A stretch of 64,000 nucleotides of DNA, taken from Paraburkholderia sabiae. Its GTDB lineage: Bacteria; Pseudomonadota; Gammaproteobacteria; Burkholderiales; Burkholderiaceae. The translations under genes were made by a program, and so were the position numbers. The stretch covers positions 2,108,001 through 2,172,000 of the forward strand of contig NZ_CP125295.1 in NCBI RefSeq assembly GCF_030412785.1, in the 5' to 3' direction. Position 1 is the stretch's first letter. Each line of letters starts with the position of its first letter. The notes beneath the pieces were generated by a model. The model ran no database searches. It saw only the letters and a list, made by a program, of their open reading frames with translations, and was not told the DNA's origin. Below, piece after piece: positions 41,106 to 52,560 of this stretch.

Positions 41106-43250
41106 ATGGTCTATCCCTCAGTCCGCGACTGGCTGTTTTCCGCCAAGACGTTCGCGGCGGCGATGATTGCGCTGTATATCGGCCTTGCGCTCGAACTGCC
41201 CCGCCCGTACTGGGCGATGGCGACCGTCTATATCGTTTCGAATCCGTTCGTCGGCGCGACGCGCTCGAAGGCGCTGTATCGCGCGCTCGGCACGGCGCTG
41301 GGCGCGGCGGGCGCTGTGGTGATCGTGCCGCCGTTCGTCGAGTCGCCGTTTCTGTTCAGCGTGATCGTCGCGTTGTGGACGGGCACGCTGCTGTATCTGT
41401 CGCTGAACGACCGCACTGCGCGCAGCTATGTGTTCCTGCTCGCGGGCTACACGCTGCCGCTGATCGCCCTGCCCGCCGTCACCAATCCGACGACCGTGTT
41501 CGATCTCGCCATCACGCGTACGGAAGAAATTCTGCTCGGCATCGTGGTGGCGAGCATCGTCGGCAGTGTCGTGTTTCCGAGCCGTCTTGCGCCGACGCTG
41601 ATCGAGCGCACCGACGCCTGGTTCCGCGACGCCGCGTTCTACGCGAGCGAGACGCTGTCGGGCCACATCGCGGGCGCCACGATTTCGGCCGCGCGCCAGC
41701 GGCTCGCGGCCACCGTCAACGCGCTCGAATTCCTGCTGAGCCAGCTGACCTACGACCACACGCGTCCCGACATCGTGCGCCGCTCGCGTGCACTGCAAGG
41801 GCGCATGCAGATCTTCCTGCCGCTGATTTCGTCGATGGCCGATCCTCTGATCGAACTGGTTCGCGAACGCGGCGCGCATTCGCCCGAACTGGAAACGCTG
41901 CTGGCGGATGTCGCGAAGTGGATCAAGTCGCCCGCTCTCGAAGCGAAGCACGCCGACGAGCCCGATCACGAAGCGGAAGCGCTGCGCGCCCGCGTCGATG
42001 CGCAGAAGCCGTCCGCGCAGGCGCTCGCGAGCTGGGAAGGCGCACTGCTGTCGAACGCGTTGTGGCGTCTTGGTCAGGTGATCGACGTCTGGCGCGACAT
42101 CCGCTGCCTGCGCGCGTCGATCGTCCATGAAACCGTGATGTGGCGGCCGCATTTTCGCCACTGGCGGCTGGGCGGCACCGAGCGCTATTTCGACTACGGG
42201 ATGATGCTGTTCTCGACGGCGTCGGCCGTCTGCGCGATCGTCGTCGCGTGCGGACTGTGGATCACGTCGGGCTGGAACGACGGCGCGTCGGCCGTGGCGC
42301 TCGCGGCCGTGTCGATCTGCTTCTTCGCCGCGCTCGACGAGCCCGCACCCGCCGTCTTCAAGTTCTTCCTCGCGACCTGTGCGAGCGTCGTGCTGGCCGG
42401 GCTCTACGTGTTCGTCGTGCTGCCGAAGGTGCATGACTTTGCGATGCTGGTCCTGATCTTCTCCGGGCCGTTCCTGATCATCGGCACGCTGATTCCGCGC
42501 CCGCAATTCACGCTCGTGACGCTGCTGACGGCCGTCAACACGGCGACGTTCATCAGCATTCAGAGCGCTTACGAAGCCGACTTCTTCGTGTTCCTCAACA
42601 GCAATCTGGCGGGTGTCGGCGGCTTGCTGTTCGCGTTCCTCTGGACGCGCGTCACGCGTCCGTTCGGCGCGGAACTCGCCGCCGAGCGCCTGACGCGTTC
42701 CGCGTGGGCCGACGTCGTGGTGAGCGCATCGACGGCCGCGATCGAAGATCAGCGCAATCTGTACTCGCGCATGCTCGACCGGCTGATGCAACTGCTGCCG
42801 CGCCATGCCGCGAGCGATTCGAACCGTCATCCGTCCATCGAAAGTTTCCGCGACTTCCGCGTCGCGCTGAACGCGCTCGATCTGCGCCGCACGCGCCGCA
42901 AGCTGACGAACGACTTGCAAGCCGCCATCGATGACGTGCTGGTCGGCGTGCGTCAATATTTCGAGCAATGTCTCGCGCACCGCGCACGACAGCCGGTGCC
43001 CGTCGAACTGATCGACGCCATCGATGCCGCCGTCGCGCGCGTGGCGACGCGCAGCATCGCGCAAGGACAGACCGGCCCCGAACAGCCGCAAGAGGGACAG
43101 CCGCCGCAAGCCGCCGCGCCCGCCGCGCCATCGGGCGAACGCTGGCTGCGCGACACGCTCAACGCGCTGGTCGGCATGCGCCTGTCGCTGTTCCCGCCGC
43201 ATCCCGCACCCGGCAGCAATGCGCCGCCCAAACCGGAGACCGCAGCCTGA
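41106..43250 (+). CDS. FUSC-family inner-membrane efflux protein (AaeB/fusaric-acid-resistance type)
   Basis: 714 residues, close to AaeB length. Two membrane blocks of about six helices each lie near 10-165 and 365-520, each followed by a cytoplasmic region. The first opens with SAKTFAAAMIALYIGLALELPRPYWAMATVYIVSNPFVGATRSKALYRALGT, the FUSC signature. The C terminus is Pro/Gln/Ala-rich. It exports aromatic carboxylic acids such as p-hydroxybenzoate or fusaric acid with a periplasmic adaptor. It starts 5 bases after marR and is followed by DUF1656, HlyD and NodT genes. Confidence 0.93.
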   Translation: MVYPSVRDWLFSAKTFAAAMIALYIGLALELPRPYWAMATVYIVSNPFVGATRSKALYRALGTALGAAGAVVIVPPFVESPFLFSVIVALWTGTLLYLSLNDRTARSYVFLLAGYTLPLIALPAVTNPTTVFDLAITRTEEILLGIVVASIVGSVVFPSRLAPTLIERTDAWFRDAAFYASETLSGHIAGATISAARQRLAATVNALEFLLSQLTYDHTRPDIVRRSRALQGRMQIFLPLISSMADPLIELVRERGAHSPELETLLADVAKWIKSPALEAKHADEPDHEAEALRARVDAQKPSAQALASWEGALLSNALWRLGQVIDVWRDIRCLRASIVHETVMWRPHFRHWRLGGTERYFDYGMMLFSTASAVCAIVVACGLWITSGWNDGASAVALAAVSICFFAALDEPAPAVFKFFLATCASVVLAGLYVFVVLPKVHDFAMLVLIFSGPFLIIGTLIPRPQFTLVTLLTAVNTATFISIQSAYEADFFVFLNSNLAGVGGLLFAFLWTRVTRPFGAELAAERLTRSAWADVVVSASTAAIEDQRNLYSRMLDRLMQLLPRHAASDSNRHPSIESFRDFRVALNALDLRRTRRKLTNDLQAAIDDVLVGVRQYFEQCLAHRARQPVPVELIDAIDAAVARVATRSIAQGQTGPEQPQEGQPPQAAAPAAPSGERWLRDTLNALVGMRLSLFPPHPAPGSNAPPKPETAA

Positions 43251-43284
43251 TGCGAAACCTCACTCTTTCATTCTGTCGACGCAC

Positions 43285-43494
43285 ATGATCGGCGAAATCG
43301 ACGTTCTCGGCGTATTCGTGCCCGCCGTGCTGGTGCTGATGTTCATCGCCTATCTGATCAATCTGGCGATCCGCACCGTGCTCGCGCGCGTGGGCTTCTA
43401 TCGCCTCGTCTGGCACCGCTCCATTTTCGATCTCGGCATTTATGTTCTGGTGCTGGGGCTTGTCGTCATCGTTTCGCACCGGTTCATAACGTGA
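43285..43494 (+). CDS. aaeX: DUF1656 family small membrane protein (AaeX-like)
   Basis: 69 residues. GEIDVLGVFVPAVLVLMFIAYLINLAI and FDLGIYVLVLGLVVIVSHRF form two membrane helices, with YRLVWHRSIFDLGIYV between, the DUF1656 hallmark. It always accompanies AaeA/AaeB-type pumps, where its role is unclear. The start at 43285 fits the family's size. Its stop overlaps the GTG start of the adaptor gene by 4 bases. Confidence 0.92.
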   Translation: MIGEIDVLGVFVPAVLVLMFIAYLINLAIRTVLARVGFYRLVWHRSIFDLGIYVLVLGLVVIVSHRFIT

Positions 43495-44498
43495 AAAAAA
43501 CCTGGTTCTCAATCGGGCAGATCCTGCTCACTCTTGTCGTCGTCGTGATTGCAGCTGTGGTGCTGTGGAAGCTGGTCGACTACTACATGTTCGCGCCCTG
43601 GACGCGCGACGGCCACGTGCGCGCTGACGTCATCCAGGTTGCGCCCGACGTGTCGGGTCTCATCACCGAGGTCAAGGTCGTCGACAACCAGCAGGTCAAG
43701 CGCGGCGACGTGCTGTTCGTGATCGATCAGGCGCGCTACACGCTGGCGCTGCGCAACGCGCAGGCGGCTGCGCAGCAGCGCCGCGCGACGCTCGACCAGG
43801 CGCGCCGCGAAGACGCCCGCAACCGCACGCTCGGCAATCTCGTCGCGCGCGAAGCCGTCGAAGAAACGCACTCGCGCGTCGAACAGGCGGCCGCCGCGCT
43901 CGCCGACGCCGAAGTCGCAATCGATACGGCACGCCTGAACCTGCAACGCACCGTGATCGTGAGTCCCGTCGACGGCTATCTGAACGATCGCGCGCCGCGC
44001 GTCGGTGAGTTCGTGTCGTCGGGACGCGCGGTGCTGTCCGTGGTCGACATGCATTCGTTCCGCGTCGACGGTTACTTCGAGGAAACCAAACTGCACGGCA
44101 TCGACATCGGCCAGCAGGTCGACATCAAGGTGATGGGCGAGCCGAACACGTTGCGCGGCCACGTGCAGAGCATCGTCGCCGCGATCGAGGACCGCGACCG
44201 CCAGCAAAGCCCGAATCTGCTGCCGAACGTGAACCCGGCGTTCAGCTGGGTGCGCCTCGCGCAGCGCATTCCCGTGCGCGTCGCGCTCGACGAGATTCCC
44301 GCCGACTTCCGCATGATCGCGGGCCGCACGGCGACGGTGTCGGTGCGCGGCATCGAGCCGGTGAAGGCACGGCGCGCGGCTTCGGATGCATCGGCGCCTG
44401 CTGCGTCGGGCGCTGCGGCTGCATCGGTTACGGGTGCTTCGATCGTCGGCACGGCGCCGTCGAGCGCGACGCATCCTGCATCGGGCGCGTCGCAATGA
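43491..44498 (+). CDS. HlyD-family periplasmic adaptor (AaeA/EmrA-like)
   Basis: 335 residues with a GTG start. One N-terminal membrane helix (about 8-28), the biotinyl-lipoyl half YMFAPWTRDGHVRADVIQVAPDVSGLITEV, a coiled-coil hairpin about 85-150, then the second lipoyl half VSPVDGYLNDRAPRVGEFVSSG. The beta-barrel domain follows. The last 45 residues are Ala/Ser-rich. It links the FUSC protein to the outer-membrane channel. Overlaps of 4 bases on both sides show translational coupling. Confidence 0.94.
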   Translation: MKKTWFSIGQILLTLVVVVIAAVVLWKLVDYYMFAPWTRDGHVRADVIQVAPDVSGLITEVKVVDNQQVKRGDVLFVIDQARYTLALRNAQAAAQQRRATLDQARREDARNRTLGNLVAREAVEETHSRVEQAAAALADAEVAIDTARLNLQRTVIVSPVDGYLNDRAPRVGEFVSSGRAVLSVVDMHSFRVDGYFEETKLHGIDIGQQVDIKVMGEPNTLRGHVQSIVAAIEDRDRQQSPNLLPNVNPAFSWVRLAQRIPVRVALDEIPADFRMIAGRTATVSVRGIEPVKARRAASDASAPAASGAAAASVTGASIVGTAPSSATHPASGASQ

Positions 44499-45955
44499 AA
44501 CGCTTTCCTGCACTGAAGACTGCGCTGTTGCCTGTCGCGCTCGCGTTGAGCGCCTGCACGACCGTCGGCCCGAACTACAAGCTGCCCGACAACGCCGCCG
44601 TCAACGCGCCCTACGCGAACACGACGATCGACGGCGCGGACAAGGCGCCCGTCACGCAACAAGCTGTGCCTTCGAAATGGTGGCGCCTTTACGATGACCC
44701 GGTGCTCGATCAGCTGGTCACGGAAGCGCTGTCGTCGAATACCGATCTGCGCGTCGCCGCGTCGAATCTCGCCCGTTCGCGCGCGCAACTCGACTTCGCG
44801 AACGAACAGGGCGGATTCTCCGGCAAGACGTCGGCGGCCTTCCAGCGCGCGCAGGAATCGGCGGAGCAATATCTGCTGACCGAGAAGCTGCCCGTCGTCA
44901 ACGAAGGTGCGCTCGATCTGAGCATTTCCTACGAAGTCGATCTGTTCGGCAAGCTGCGCCGCGGCGTCGAAGCCGCCAAAGCCGACGACGAAGCCGTCGA
45001 AGCCGCGCTCGATCTCGCGCGCATCACCGTGGTCGCGGACGTCGTGCGCGCCTATGTCGAGTCGTGCTCGGCGGCCGAAGAACTGGAGATCGCGCAGCAG
45101 TCGCTGTCGTTGCAGCGGCAGCGCGTCAAGCTCACGCAGCGGCTGCGCGATGCGGGCCGCGGCAACCAGCCCGACGTCACGCGCGGCCAGACCCAGGCCG
45201 ACACGCTCGCCGCCGATATCCCGCGCTTCGTCGCACGCCGTCGCGCGGCACAATACCGGCTCGCGATGCTGCTCGCGCGCGCGCCGTCGTCGTTGCCGCC
45301 CGCCGCCCTCGCCTGCAGCAAGCTGCCGCATCTGCAGCAGCCGATTCCCGTTGGCGATGGGACCGCGCTGCTCAAGCGGCGTCCCGATGTGCGTCAGGCC
45401 GAACGGCTGCTGGCGGCATCGACGGCACGTATCGGCGTTGCGACGGCGGCGCTGTATCCGTCCGTCAGCATCGGCGCGTCGGCGGGTTCGATCGGCATCG
45501 CCGAAGACCTGTTCGGCCCGACGACGAACCGCTGGGCGTTCGGTCCGCTGATCAGCTGGACGTTTCCGATCAACGGTCAGCGTGCGCGCGTTCATGAAGC
45601 CGAGGCGGCATCGAGCGGCGCGCTCGCACACTTCGACGGCGTCGTGCTGAACGCGCTGCGCGAAACGCAGACGAGTCTCTCGACTTACGCATCCGATACG
45701 ACACGCGCCGATGCGTTGCGCACCGCGTACAAATCGGCCGTACAGTCCGCCGACGAAACACATCGCCTGTATGCGGCTGGGCGCGAATCGTTCCTCTCCG
45801 ATCTCGACGCGACGCGCACGCTCACGAGCGTCGCCGCGCAGGTGTCGGCGGCCGAAGGCCAGGTCGCGCTCGATCAGGTGAATCTGTTCCTCGCACTCGG
45901 CGGCGGATGGGAAGAGGACAAGCAGGACGCGAAGGTCGGCACGAAGTCCGAATAA
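44495..45955 (+). CDS. NodT-family outer-membrane efflux lipoprotein
   Basis: 486 residues. A lipoprotein signal ends in LSACTTVGPNY (Cys near 18). Two OEP repeats follow, with WWRLYDDPVLDQLVTEALSSNTDLRVAASNLARSRAQL near 55-95, and RRPDVRQAERLLAASTARIGVATAALYPSVSIGASAG near 290-325. It forms the TolC-like trimeric outer-membrane channel of the pump. It overlaps the adaptor stop by 4 bases and is the last gene; the next gene converges with a 6-base gap. Confidence 0.95.
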   Translation: MKRFPALKTALLPVALALSACTTVGPNYKLPDNAAVNAPYANTTIDGADKAPVTQQAVPSKWWRLYDDPVLDQLVTEALSSNTDLRVAASNLARSRAQLDFANEQGGFSGKTSAAFQRAQESAEQYLLTEKLPVVNEGALDLSISYEVDLFGKLRRGVEAAKADDEAVEAALDLARITVVADVVRAYVESCSAAEELEIAQQSLSLQRQRVKLTQRLRDAGRGNQPDVTRGQTQADTLAADIPRFVARRRAAQYRLAMLLARAPSSLPPAALACSKLPHLQQPIPVGDGTALLKRRPDVRQAERLLAASTARIGVATAALYPSVSIGASAGSIGIAEDLFGPTTNRWAFGPLISWTFPINGQRARVHEAEAASSGALAHFDGVVLNALRETQTSLSTYASDTTRADALRTAYKSAVQSADETHRLYAAGRESFLSDLDATRTLTSVAAQVSAAEGQVALDQVNLFLALGGGWEEDKQDAKVGTKSE

Positions 45956-45961
45956 GCGCGT

Positions 45962-46774
45962 TTAGTCCGTGCTTTCGAAGACGGTTCCGGCAAAGCGCTC
46001 GATCACGCCATTGAACAGCGCCGGCCGTTGCAGCGGCGCGAAATGACTGACGTTCGGGAGCACAATCAGTTCGGCTTCGGGGATGTTTTCCGCGAGATAG
46101 ATGGCGTGTTCCTGACGGATGAACTCGTCGTGCTCGCCGATCGCGACGGTGACGCGCACGCCGATCTGCGCGAGATCGTCGGCGCAGTAGTTGGGCTGCG
46201 TGCGCTGCATCTCGCTGACGGCGGCGACGAACGCGTCGAAGTCATCGGGAGTCGCAGACAGCGCCTGATAGTCCGCGCGGTGCCGGTTGAAGCAGCGCTC
46301 GATCACAGGCGTCAGCACGAATTCCTTCGCGCCTGACGGGTCCATGTTGCACGCAAAGAAGAACACGCCCGCGACGCGCTGCGGCGCTTTGCGTCCGAGA
46401 ATCAGCGCCGTGCAGGCGCCGTCGCTCCAGCCGACGAACGCTGCGCTTTGTATGTGCAACGCGTCGAGCACGGCGAGCACGTCGGAGGCCATCAGTTCGT
46501 AGCTGTACGGTTGCGAGTCGCGTGTGCTGCGGCCATGTCCGCGGCTGTCGATCAGAATCGCGCGATAACCCGCCTCGACGAGCGCGGGCACCTGATAACC
46601 CCAGTTGCCGCGATTTCCAAGGCCGCCGTGCAGCAGCACGACCGGCTGGCCTGTCCCATACGTCGACCATGCAATGCGCGCACCCGCGTTGTCCACGAAG
46701 CCTTGTTCGTCGGCTTCGGGCAGCGGCGCAGCGCCGTGCGCTTCGAAGTGTTTCAGCTCGTCGTCCGTTTGCAT
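45962..46774 (-). CDS. Alpha/beta hydrolase
   Basis: 270 residues. The oxyanion motif is LLHGGLGNRGNWGYQVPAL near 47-65. The nucleophile Ser is in FVGWSDGACTALILG near 117, the acid Asp in AIGEHDEFI near 210, and the catalytic His in LPNVSHFAPLQRP near 245. The family covers esterases, lactonases and C-C hydrolases; the substrate cannot be read from the sequence. No signal peptide. It stands alone, convergent with the efflux operon and 60 bases downstream of the MFS gene on the same strand. Confidence 0.88.
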   Translation of the reverse strand: MQTDDELKHFEAHGAAPLPEADEQGFVDNAGARIAWSTYGTGQPVVLLHGGLGNRGNWGYQVPALVEAGYRAILIDSRGHGRSTRDSQPYSYELMASDVLAVLDALHIQSAAFVGWSDGACTALILGRKAPQRVAGVFFFACNMDPSGAKEFVLTPVIERCFNRHRADYQALSATPDDFDAFVAAVSEMQRTQPNYCADDLAQIGVRVTVAIGEHDEFIRQEHAIYLAENIPEAELIVLPNVSHFAPLQRPALFNGVIERFAGTVFESTD

Positions 46775-46834
46775 GGCGAGGCGCTCCTCAGGCGTAAAGG
46801 CGAACGTGGCATTGTGACATTGCTTGACGCGAGT

Positions 46835-48076
46835 TCAATCGGTTCGATCCATTGGCCGCTCACGCGAAGATGCAACTGTCGCGCTCGTCCGCCGACGCCC
46901 GACGCCCATGCTGACGAGCGTGACCACCAGCCCCATCGCGCCCATCGCCAGCGCGATCGCGACGACCACCGCGCTCATGCGCCCATTCCCTGCGAACGTG
47001 CCGACCAGCAAACCCGCAAGCGGCTGCGTGAGGTTGTTGAGCATGATGACGACGCCGAGCGTCTTGCCGTAATCCTTCGCGGGAATGATCGCCTGGCGCA
47101 CGCTGCGGATGTAGATGCTGAACATCTTGTCGAAGCCGACGATCAGCAGAAAGCCTGCGACGTAACCCCACGCGGAAGGACTGAGGCCCGCCATCAATCC
47201 GCCCGCGAAAATAGCGAGAAACGAGACGAGCCCGAGCGCCTTGCGAGGAATCTGCACGCGCGCGATCAGCAGCAGAATCACGATCGTCGCCACCGCGCCT
47301 GCCGTTTGCACGAAGGTATAGAACGCATCCGGCCGCCGATGCGCACCCGTCACCATCGCGGCAGAAGTGGCGAGCGTCACGCCGATCACGAGATTTTCGG
47401 CGGCGGCAAGCGCGACGAGCCGTGCAAGACCCGGCAGTCGCACGACATGCGCGAGCGCCGTTTTCACGGGCGCGAGCCATTCGACTGCGACGGCGTGCTC
47501 ATGCGCCGTCCATTCGAACGCGCTGATGCGCTGCCAGAGCAGCGTCGCGCCATCGGCGGCGACGAACAGCACGGCCGCTACGCACACGACATATTCCCAG
47601 CGCCACCAGCCGAGCAGCAGACCCGCGAGCATCGGGCCGAGCACGACGCCGACCTGATCGGCAATCTGCGCATACGACAGCACCTTCTCGAAGCGTTCCG
47701 ACGTGAACACTTGAGGCAGCAGCACTTCGCGCGCGACGAGGCCCTGGCTCGTCAACGTGCCGCACACTGCTGACAGCGCGATCAGCCATCCGATTCCGCC
47801 CACGGTGACAAAGCCCGCGATGCCCGCCGCGCATGCAATCGCGCGAAAACGCTGGCTCGCGCGCAGCACCGTGATGGGCGACATGCGATCGCACAACGCG
47901 CCGCATACGGGGAAGACGATGTAGCGCGGCAACGCCTCGATGAAGAATGCGATGCCCGACCATGTCGGTTGTTGGGTCGTCTGGAAGACGACGAGCGGTA
48001 CCAGAAAGAGCAGGATCTGGTCTGCGAGCCGTGAGAAGAACAGCGATGCGAAGAATGCTTGATGTTGTGTGCGCAT
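46835..48076 (-). CDS. MFS transporter (EntS-like exporter group)
   Basis: 413 residues from ATG at 48076, with about 12 helices. It has FFSRLADQILLFLVPLVVFQ in helix 1, GALCDRMSPITVLRASQRFRAIA in the first loop, and IADQVGVVLGPMLAGLLLGWW in helix 5. The layout resembles the enterobactin-exporter-like MFS group. The frame stays open 96 bases further upstream, through a tandem repeat that would encode NQKQ/NQKR units and into the palindromic element. I take that as a read-through artefact because no ribosome binding site supports it. An alternative is a longer protein with a repeat-encoded N-terminal extension. The substrate is unknown. Confidence 0.82.
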   Translation of the reverse strand: MRTQHQAFFASLFFSRLADQILLFLVPLVVFQTTQQPTWSGIAFFIEALPRYIVFPVCGALCDRMSPITVLRASQRFRAIACAAGIAGFVTVGGIGWLIALSAVCGTLTSQGLVAREVLLPQVFTSERFEKVLSYAQIADQVGVVLGPMLAGLLLGWWRWEYVVCVAAVLFVAADGATLLWQRISAFEWTAHEHAVAVEWLAPVKTALAHVVRLPGLARLVALAAAENLVIGVTLATSAAMVTGAHRRPDAFYTFVQTAGAVATIVILLLIARVQIPRKALGLVSFLAIFAGGLMAGLSPSAWGYVAGFLLIVGFDKMFSIYIRSVRQAIIPAKDYGKTLGVVIMLNNLTQPLAGLLVGTFAGNGRMSAVVVAIALAMGAMGLVVTLVSMGVGRRRTSATVASSRERPMDRTD

Positions 48077-48078
48077 GT

Positions 48079-48128
48079 GGTTTCGCTTTTGGTTTCGCTT
48101 TTGGTTTTGGTTTTGCTTTTGGTTTTTT
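48079..48128. repeat. Tandem repeat of GGTTTCGCTTTT-type units at the 5' end of the MFS gene
   Basis: The units are GGTTTCGCTTTT twice, GGTTTT, GGTTTTGCTTTT and GGTTTTTT. They lie immediately upstream of the MFS start on its strand, where the ribosome binding site should be. Unit lengths are multiples of six, so changes in copy number keep the reading frame. The repeat merges into the outer end of the palindromic element. Confidence 0.75.
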
Positions 48129-48693
48129 GCTGTTGTTTCGCTGGCATCCGCGAATTCGTATCTGTTCTTCATGCGTTGCCCCTGTGCGGGGCGGCACCTA
48201 CTTTTCTTTGCAGCGGCAAAGAAAAGTAGGCAAAAGAAAGCCGCTTCAAACCTCCGGTGCCGGCCAGAATAACGCCACGGCAGACGGTCTTTGAACTGTC
48301 GCGCAGCGACGCCAACACTCCGTAGAAAGCCCGCAGTCAGGCACGCGCGCCGTGAAAAATTAAACCCACTTGGGGCACATTCGGTCGGCTTGTTTTTGTG
48401 CGTTTGCCGTCGGTTGATTACGGCGGCATGTGCTCCAGACTGTGTCTGGGTTTTCGCGCTGTGCGCGATTGACTGCGAGCTTTCTACAGAGTGCGGACGT
48501 CGCTGCGCGATAGCTCAACTACGGCATGCCGAAGCGGTATTCTGGCGGGCACCGGAGGTTTGAAGCGGCTTTCTTTTGCCTACTTTTCTTTGCCGCTGCA
48601 AAGAAAAGTAGGTGCCGCCCCGCACAGGGGCAACGCCTGAAGCACCGATACGAATTCGCGGATGCCAGCGAAACAACAGCAAAAAACCAAAAA
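48117..48693. repeat. 577-bp near-palindromic extragenic element
   Basis: The outer arms (about 48117-48275 and 48535-48693) are almost identical in inverted orientation. Similarity continues inward with more mismatches (for example, the CGCGCAGCGAC segments near 48300 and 48510) towards a centre near 48405. Each arm contains a perfect 15-bp hairpin: CCTACTTTTCTTTGC with GCAAAGAAAAGTAGG (48197-48230 and 48579-48612). It also contains the block GTTGCCCCTGTGCGGGGCGGC. There is no transposase gene. Similar blocks recur in Burkholderia genomes as far as I recall, so it is probably a repetitive extragenic or MITE-like element. Confidence 0.85.
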
Positions 48694-48728
48694 CAAGAAA
48701 GCCCGCACATTAATAAAAACGTGCGGGC
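48694..48728 (-). terminator. Intrinsic terminator of icd
   Basis: Read on the minus strand, GCCCGCAC and GTGCGGGC (48721-48728 and 48701-48708) pair around a 12-base loop, followed by TTTCTTGTTTTT. It lies 29 bases beyond the icd stop and abuts the palindromic element. Confidence 0.88.
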
Positions 48729-48756
48729 CCGCTTACATCACTAAAACCAAAAACGC

Positions 48757-51000
<2,244 letters not shown>

Positions 51001-51400
51001 CGCTTTGCTCTTGGTCGAGAAAGGTTGGGAAATGCCGCCGGCGACGCCACGGCCGACGCGAATGCCCCGAATTTTGCCTTATTTTGGATTTTGACGGTTT
51101 GAATCGGGCCGATTGAATGCCCTTCAACGCAAAAAAATGCACGATTTACGCTGATGCGGTGCGTTTTCCACGCCGCGAACGGCACTTCAATTCATTTTAC
51201 AGATTCTGCACAAGCACAATTGTTCCGACTGCGACGCGTTGGAGTGCGCGGCGTGCAGATCGACATTGCGCGTCGAGCGTGGCGTGGGCGTGACCGCCGC
51301 GCCGGTCATCTTGCGATCCGTCCAGCGATAGACAAATGGCGACCGGTCTACACTGTCGCACGACGCCATTTCATCGCCGGCCCGCGACTTCCACTATACG
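51001..51400. other. Intergenic region between icd and the MBL-fold gene
   Basis: 400 bases between divergent genes. The icd-proximal 150 bases are AT-rich and must hold the icd promoter, but I cannot point to a clear -35/-10 pair. No gene seen. Confidence 0.4.
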
Positions 51401-52537
51401 ATGCCATTCCCGTTCCGCTTGCGCACGGTCTGCGCCGCCCTTGCTTTCGTCGCGGCGGCGGCGAATTATTCCGCGTGCGCGCAGCAGCCCGATCCGACGC
51501 CTGAGAAACTGGCCGCGAGCGGCATCCATCACGCGCCACGCACCGAAGACGGCTATGAGAACAACGACGGGCCGCTCGCGCGCGGCTCAGTCTGGAAATG
51601 GCGCTGGAACCGCTGGACGCACGGTTTGCCGCCACCGCCCGAAAACGGCTACGCGTTTCCCGTCGATCACCCGGACGTCGCATGGATCAAGGCGAACCGC
51701 AGCGACAACACGATGACGTGGATCGGCCACGCGACCGCCCTGCTGCAGATCGGCGGCGTCAATGTGCTGACGGATCCGATGTTTTCAGAGCGCGCGTCGC
51801 CGCTGTCGTTCGCCGGACCGAAGCGGCGCGTGCCGCCCGGTCTTGCGCTCGACGAACTGCCGCATATCGACGTCGTGCTGATTTCGCACAGCCACTACGA
51901 TCATCTCGACACGGCGAGCGTCGAGGCGTTGAACGCGCAGCCGGGCGGGCCGCCGCTCTTTCTGGTGCCGCTCGGCATCAAGGACTGGCTCGCGAAAAAA
52001 GGCATCACGAACGCACAGGAACTCGACTGGAGCGATCACGTGAACGCGGCGGGCCTCGACTTCTGGTTCGTGCCCGCGACGCACTGGTCCGCGCGCACCC
52101 TCACCGATCGCAACGAAACGCTGTGGGGCGGCTGGGTCGTGAAAACGCCGGCGGGCGCCGCGCATCCGTATTCGCTGTACTTCGCGGGCGACACCGGCTA
52201 TTCGAACGATTCCGAACGCCTCGGCGCGGCGTTCGGCTGCTTCGATCTCGCGCTGATTCCGATCGGCGCCTACGCGCCGCGCTGGTTCATGGGCCCTCAA
52301 CACGTCGATCCACAGCAGGCCGTGCAGATTTTCCAGGACATACACGCGAAAAAAGCCATCGGCATTCACTGGGGCACGTTCGAACTCACCGACGAGCCGC
52401 TCGACGAGCCACCCAAAAAGCTCGCCGAAGCGACCCGCGAAGCCGGTCTGCCCGACGATGCATTCACGGTCCTCCATCACGGACAGATGATCCGGCTCGA
52501 CGAACCAAACGATACAAGCGCCGCATGTGCCCGCTGA
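51401..52537 (+). CDS. Exported MBL-fold hydrolase, NAPE-PLD/RomA-like
   Basis: 378 residues. A signal sequence ends near YSACAQQ (possible lipobox, Cys about 26). The mature protein has WKWRWNRWTHGLPPPPENGY and TWIGHATALLQIGGVNVLTDPMFSERASP. The metal motif is ISHSHYDHLD near 163, a further His in VPATHWSARTL near 228, Asp in YFAGDTGYS near 266, and the final His in GIHWGTFELTDEPL near 326. These match the N-acyl-phosphatidylethanolamine phospholipase D-like branch. The enzyme is probably periplasmic or lipid-anchored and acts on a phosphodiester. The gene is monocistronic. Confidence 0.88.
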   Translation: MPFPFRLRTVCAALAFVAAAANYSACAQQPDPTPEKLAASGIHHAPRTEDGYENNDGPLARGSVWKWRWNRWTHGLPPPPENGYAFPVDHPDVAWIKANRSDNTMTWIGHATALLQIGGVNVLTDPMFSERASPLSFAGPKRRVPPGLALDELPHIDVVLISHSHYDHLDTASVEALNAQPGGPPLFLVPLGIKDWLAKKGITNAQELDWSDHVNAAGLDFWFVPATHWSARTLTDRNETLWGGWVVKTPAGAAHPYSLYFAGDTGYSNDSERLGAAFGCFDLALIPIGAYAPRWFMGPQHVDPQQAVQIFQDIHAKKAIGIHWGTFELTDEPLDEPPKKLAEATREAGLPDDAFTVLHHGQMIRLDEPNDTSAACAR

Positions 52538-52560
52538 CAGGGCATTCCACGGCGTGATTG

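Noticed and set aside
41118..43202. 694-codon frame antisense to the FUSC gene
   Set aside because: Composition artefact; the FUSC gene has membrane segments, operon overlaps and family signature.
48069..48272. Small frames in each arm of the palindrome with the shared peptide FAVVSLASANSY...AAAKKSRQKKAASN (also 48519-48710, minus strand)
   Set aside because: The similarity is a consequence of the inverted DNA repeat. There is no ribosome binding site, and the peptide is repeat-derived.
48117..48693. Insertion sequence
   Set aside because: No transposase frame, and no direct target duplication that I can see at its ends; annotated as a repeat element instead.
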